Shown here: positions 6,259 to 6,519 of the stretch, in pieces | Position numbering within the stretch: position 1 is the first letter of the stretch | How the letters are laid out: every line of letters starts with the position of its first letter | Assembly: GCA_018668195.1 (NCBI GenBank) | Contig: JABITU010000059.1 | Location: 1-6,519, forward strand | Direction of reading: 5' to 3' | DNA length: 6,519 nt | Origin: Tateyamaria sp. | GTDB taxonomy: Bacteria > Pseudomonadota > Alphaproteobacteria > Rhodobacterales > Rhodobacteraceae | The notes under the pieces: model-generated | Database searches by the model: none | Seen by the model: only the letters and a program-made list of their open reading frames with translations | What the model was told of the DNA's origin: nothing | Position numbers and translations under genes: made by a program

Positions 6259-6387
6259 TTAACAGGGAATTTTCTTTTTTCTGGGTTTTGGAAGCGGCTG
6301 GAAACGCTGTCATGGTCATAAATTATTGGATTTTAGAAGCGCGCTGGGCAAAATTAATAGGGAATTAAATAAGGATTAACAGGGAAC
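6246..6387 (+). repeat. iterated ATTAACAGGGAAT motif, four direct copies
   Basis: Direct copies are ATTAACAGGGAAATT (6246-6260), ATTAACAGGGAATT (6258-6271), ATTAATAGGGAATT (6353-6366) and ATTAACAGGGAAC (6375-6387). The first two are in register at 12 bp. A fifth, inverted copy is at 6229-6240. The last direct copy overlaps the final codons and stop of the recombinase gene. Function is unknown; similar strings recur beside recombinase genes in my memory of alphaproteobacterial genomes, but I cannot verify that here. Confidence 0.8.
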
Positions 6388-6519
6388 TTTACTGATTAAG
6401 AGCTTATCTTGCTCAACCCAAGTTTCAGGCACGCGCTTGCTTTGCAAATAACGAATGGTGAGGTCTGGATTTAGGGTTCCATTTAGGATTGCTTTTTGAA
6501 CTTTTGGCGACAAACAGGC
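6376..6519 (-). CDS. C-terminal tail of a serine-recombinase-family protein (partial, 5' end off window)
   Basis: On the minus strand an open frame enters from the right edge and runs 47 codons to TAA at 6378-6376. Its residues include LSPKVQKAILNGTLNPDLT and VPETWVEQDKLL. This resembles the tail of resolvase-like site-specific recombinases, which typically reads APDIVEAIL..G...PDLT followed by LP.DWAEQ..LL. Such proteins cut and rejoin DNA through an N-terminal serine, which would lie outside the window. The final residues before the stop (KVPC) are encoded by a copy of the AACAGGGAA repeat. Calling it the integrase of an element next to tRNA-Arg is inference; a degenerate remnant is also possible, though the visible part is intact. 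Confidence 0.72.
   Translation of the reverse strand, partial: ACLSPKVQKAILNGTLNPDLTIRYLQSKRVPETWVEQDKLLISKVPC

Larger units (their letters stand above)
6074..6375. other. AT-rich non-coding junction between tRNA-Arg and recombinase tail
   Basis: No believable gene lies in these 302 bp. GC is low (about 33% on 6121-6180, about 38% on 6241-6360). It contains a direct repeat TTGTTATTT(T)CAG (6120-6131 and 6133-6145), a hairpin at 6142-6158, a 10-bp inverted repeat at 6229-6258 and the AACAGGGAA iterons. Short open frames that cross it on both strands only translate the repeats. Position and content suit an attachment or control region of an integrated element; that role is inference. Confidence 0.55.

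Noticed and set aside
6180..6368. Plus-strand frame of 62 codons across the iterons (contains NREINREF)
   Set aside because: The repeated peptide is just the translation of AACAGGGAA repeats; there is no ribosome site, and the minus-strand frame 6128-6319 over the same DNA is equally open.
6229..6387. CRISPR array
   Set aside because: Repeats are only about 13 bp, unevenly spaced (12 to about 95 bp) and one is inverted; there are no spacer units of equal length.

Overview
The window looks like chromosome from an alphaproteobacterium, most likely a marine Rhodobacterales/Roseobacter-group organism. This rests on the residue-level look of L34, RnpA and YidD, moderately high GC in the coding parts, and a TVP38/TMEM64 plus MerA-like oxidoreductase pair that I recall from that group. 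No species can be named from the sequence alone.

Left part (1-2182, minus strand): a housekeeping block reads right to left. A sigma70-like promoter and a structured leader precede rpmH (ribosomal protein L34). Then come rnpA (RNase P protein) and yidD (membrane insertion factor), which overlaps rnpA by 4 nt. After a gap of about 300 bp with a hairpin that could be a terminator comes ttcA, the enzyme that thiolates C32 of certain tRNAs. A possible gene start runs off the left edge. yidC, which often follows yidD, is not in the window.

Middle part (2183-5928, plus strand): from a divergent promoter (about 2310-2339) with a palindromic candidate operator upstream, three tightly spaced genes form a probable operon. 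They encode a TVP38/TMEM64 (VTT) membrane protein, a class I flavin disulfide reductase that resembles mercuric reductase but lacks its HMA domain and C-terminal Cys-Cys pair, and a membrane-bound HAMP histidine kinase with no response regulator beside it.

Right part (5929-6519): a complete tRNA-Arg(ACG) gene with encoded CCA marks the end of the core-like sequence. Beyond it GC falls to about 41% (hand count, 6121-6519). About 300 bp of non-coding DNA holds an iterated motif, ATTAACAGGGAAT, in four direct copies and one inverted copy, with a 10-bp perfect inverted repeat and TTAA steps at 11-12 bp spacing. On the minus strand at the edge is the C-terminal tail of a serine-recombinase-family protein. 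This looks like the boundary of an integrated element next to tRNA-Arg, and it is the part most worth following beyond the window.
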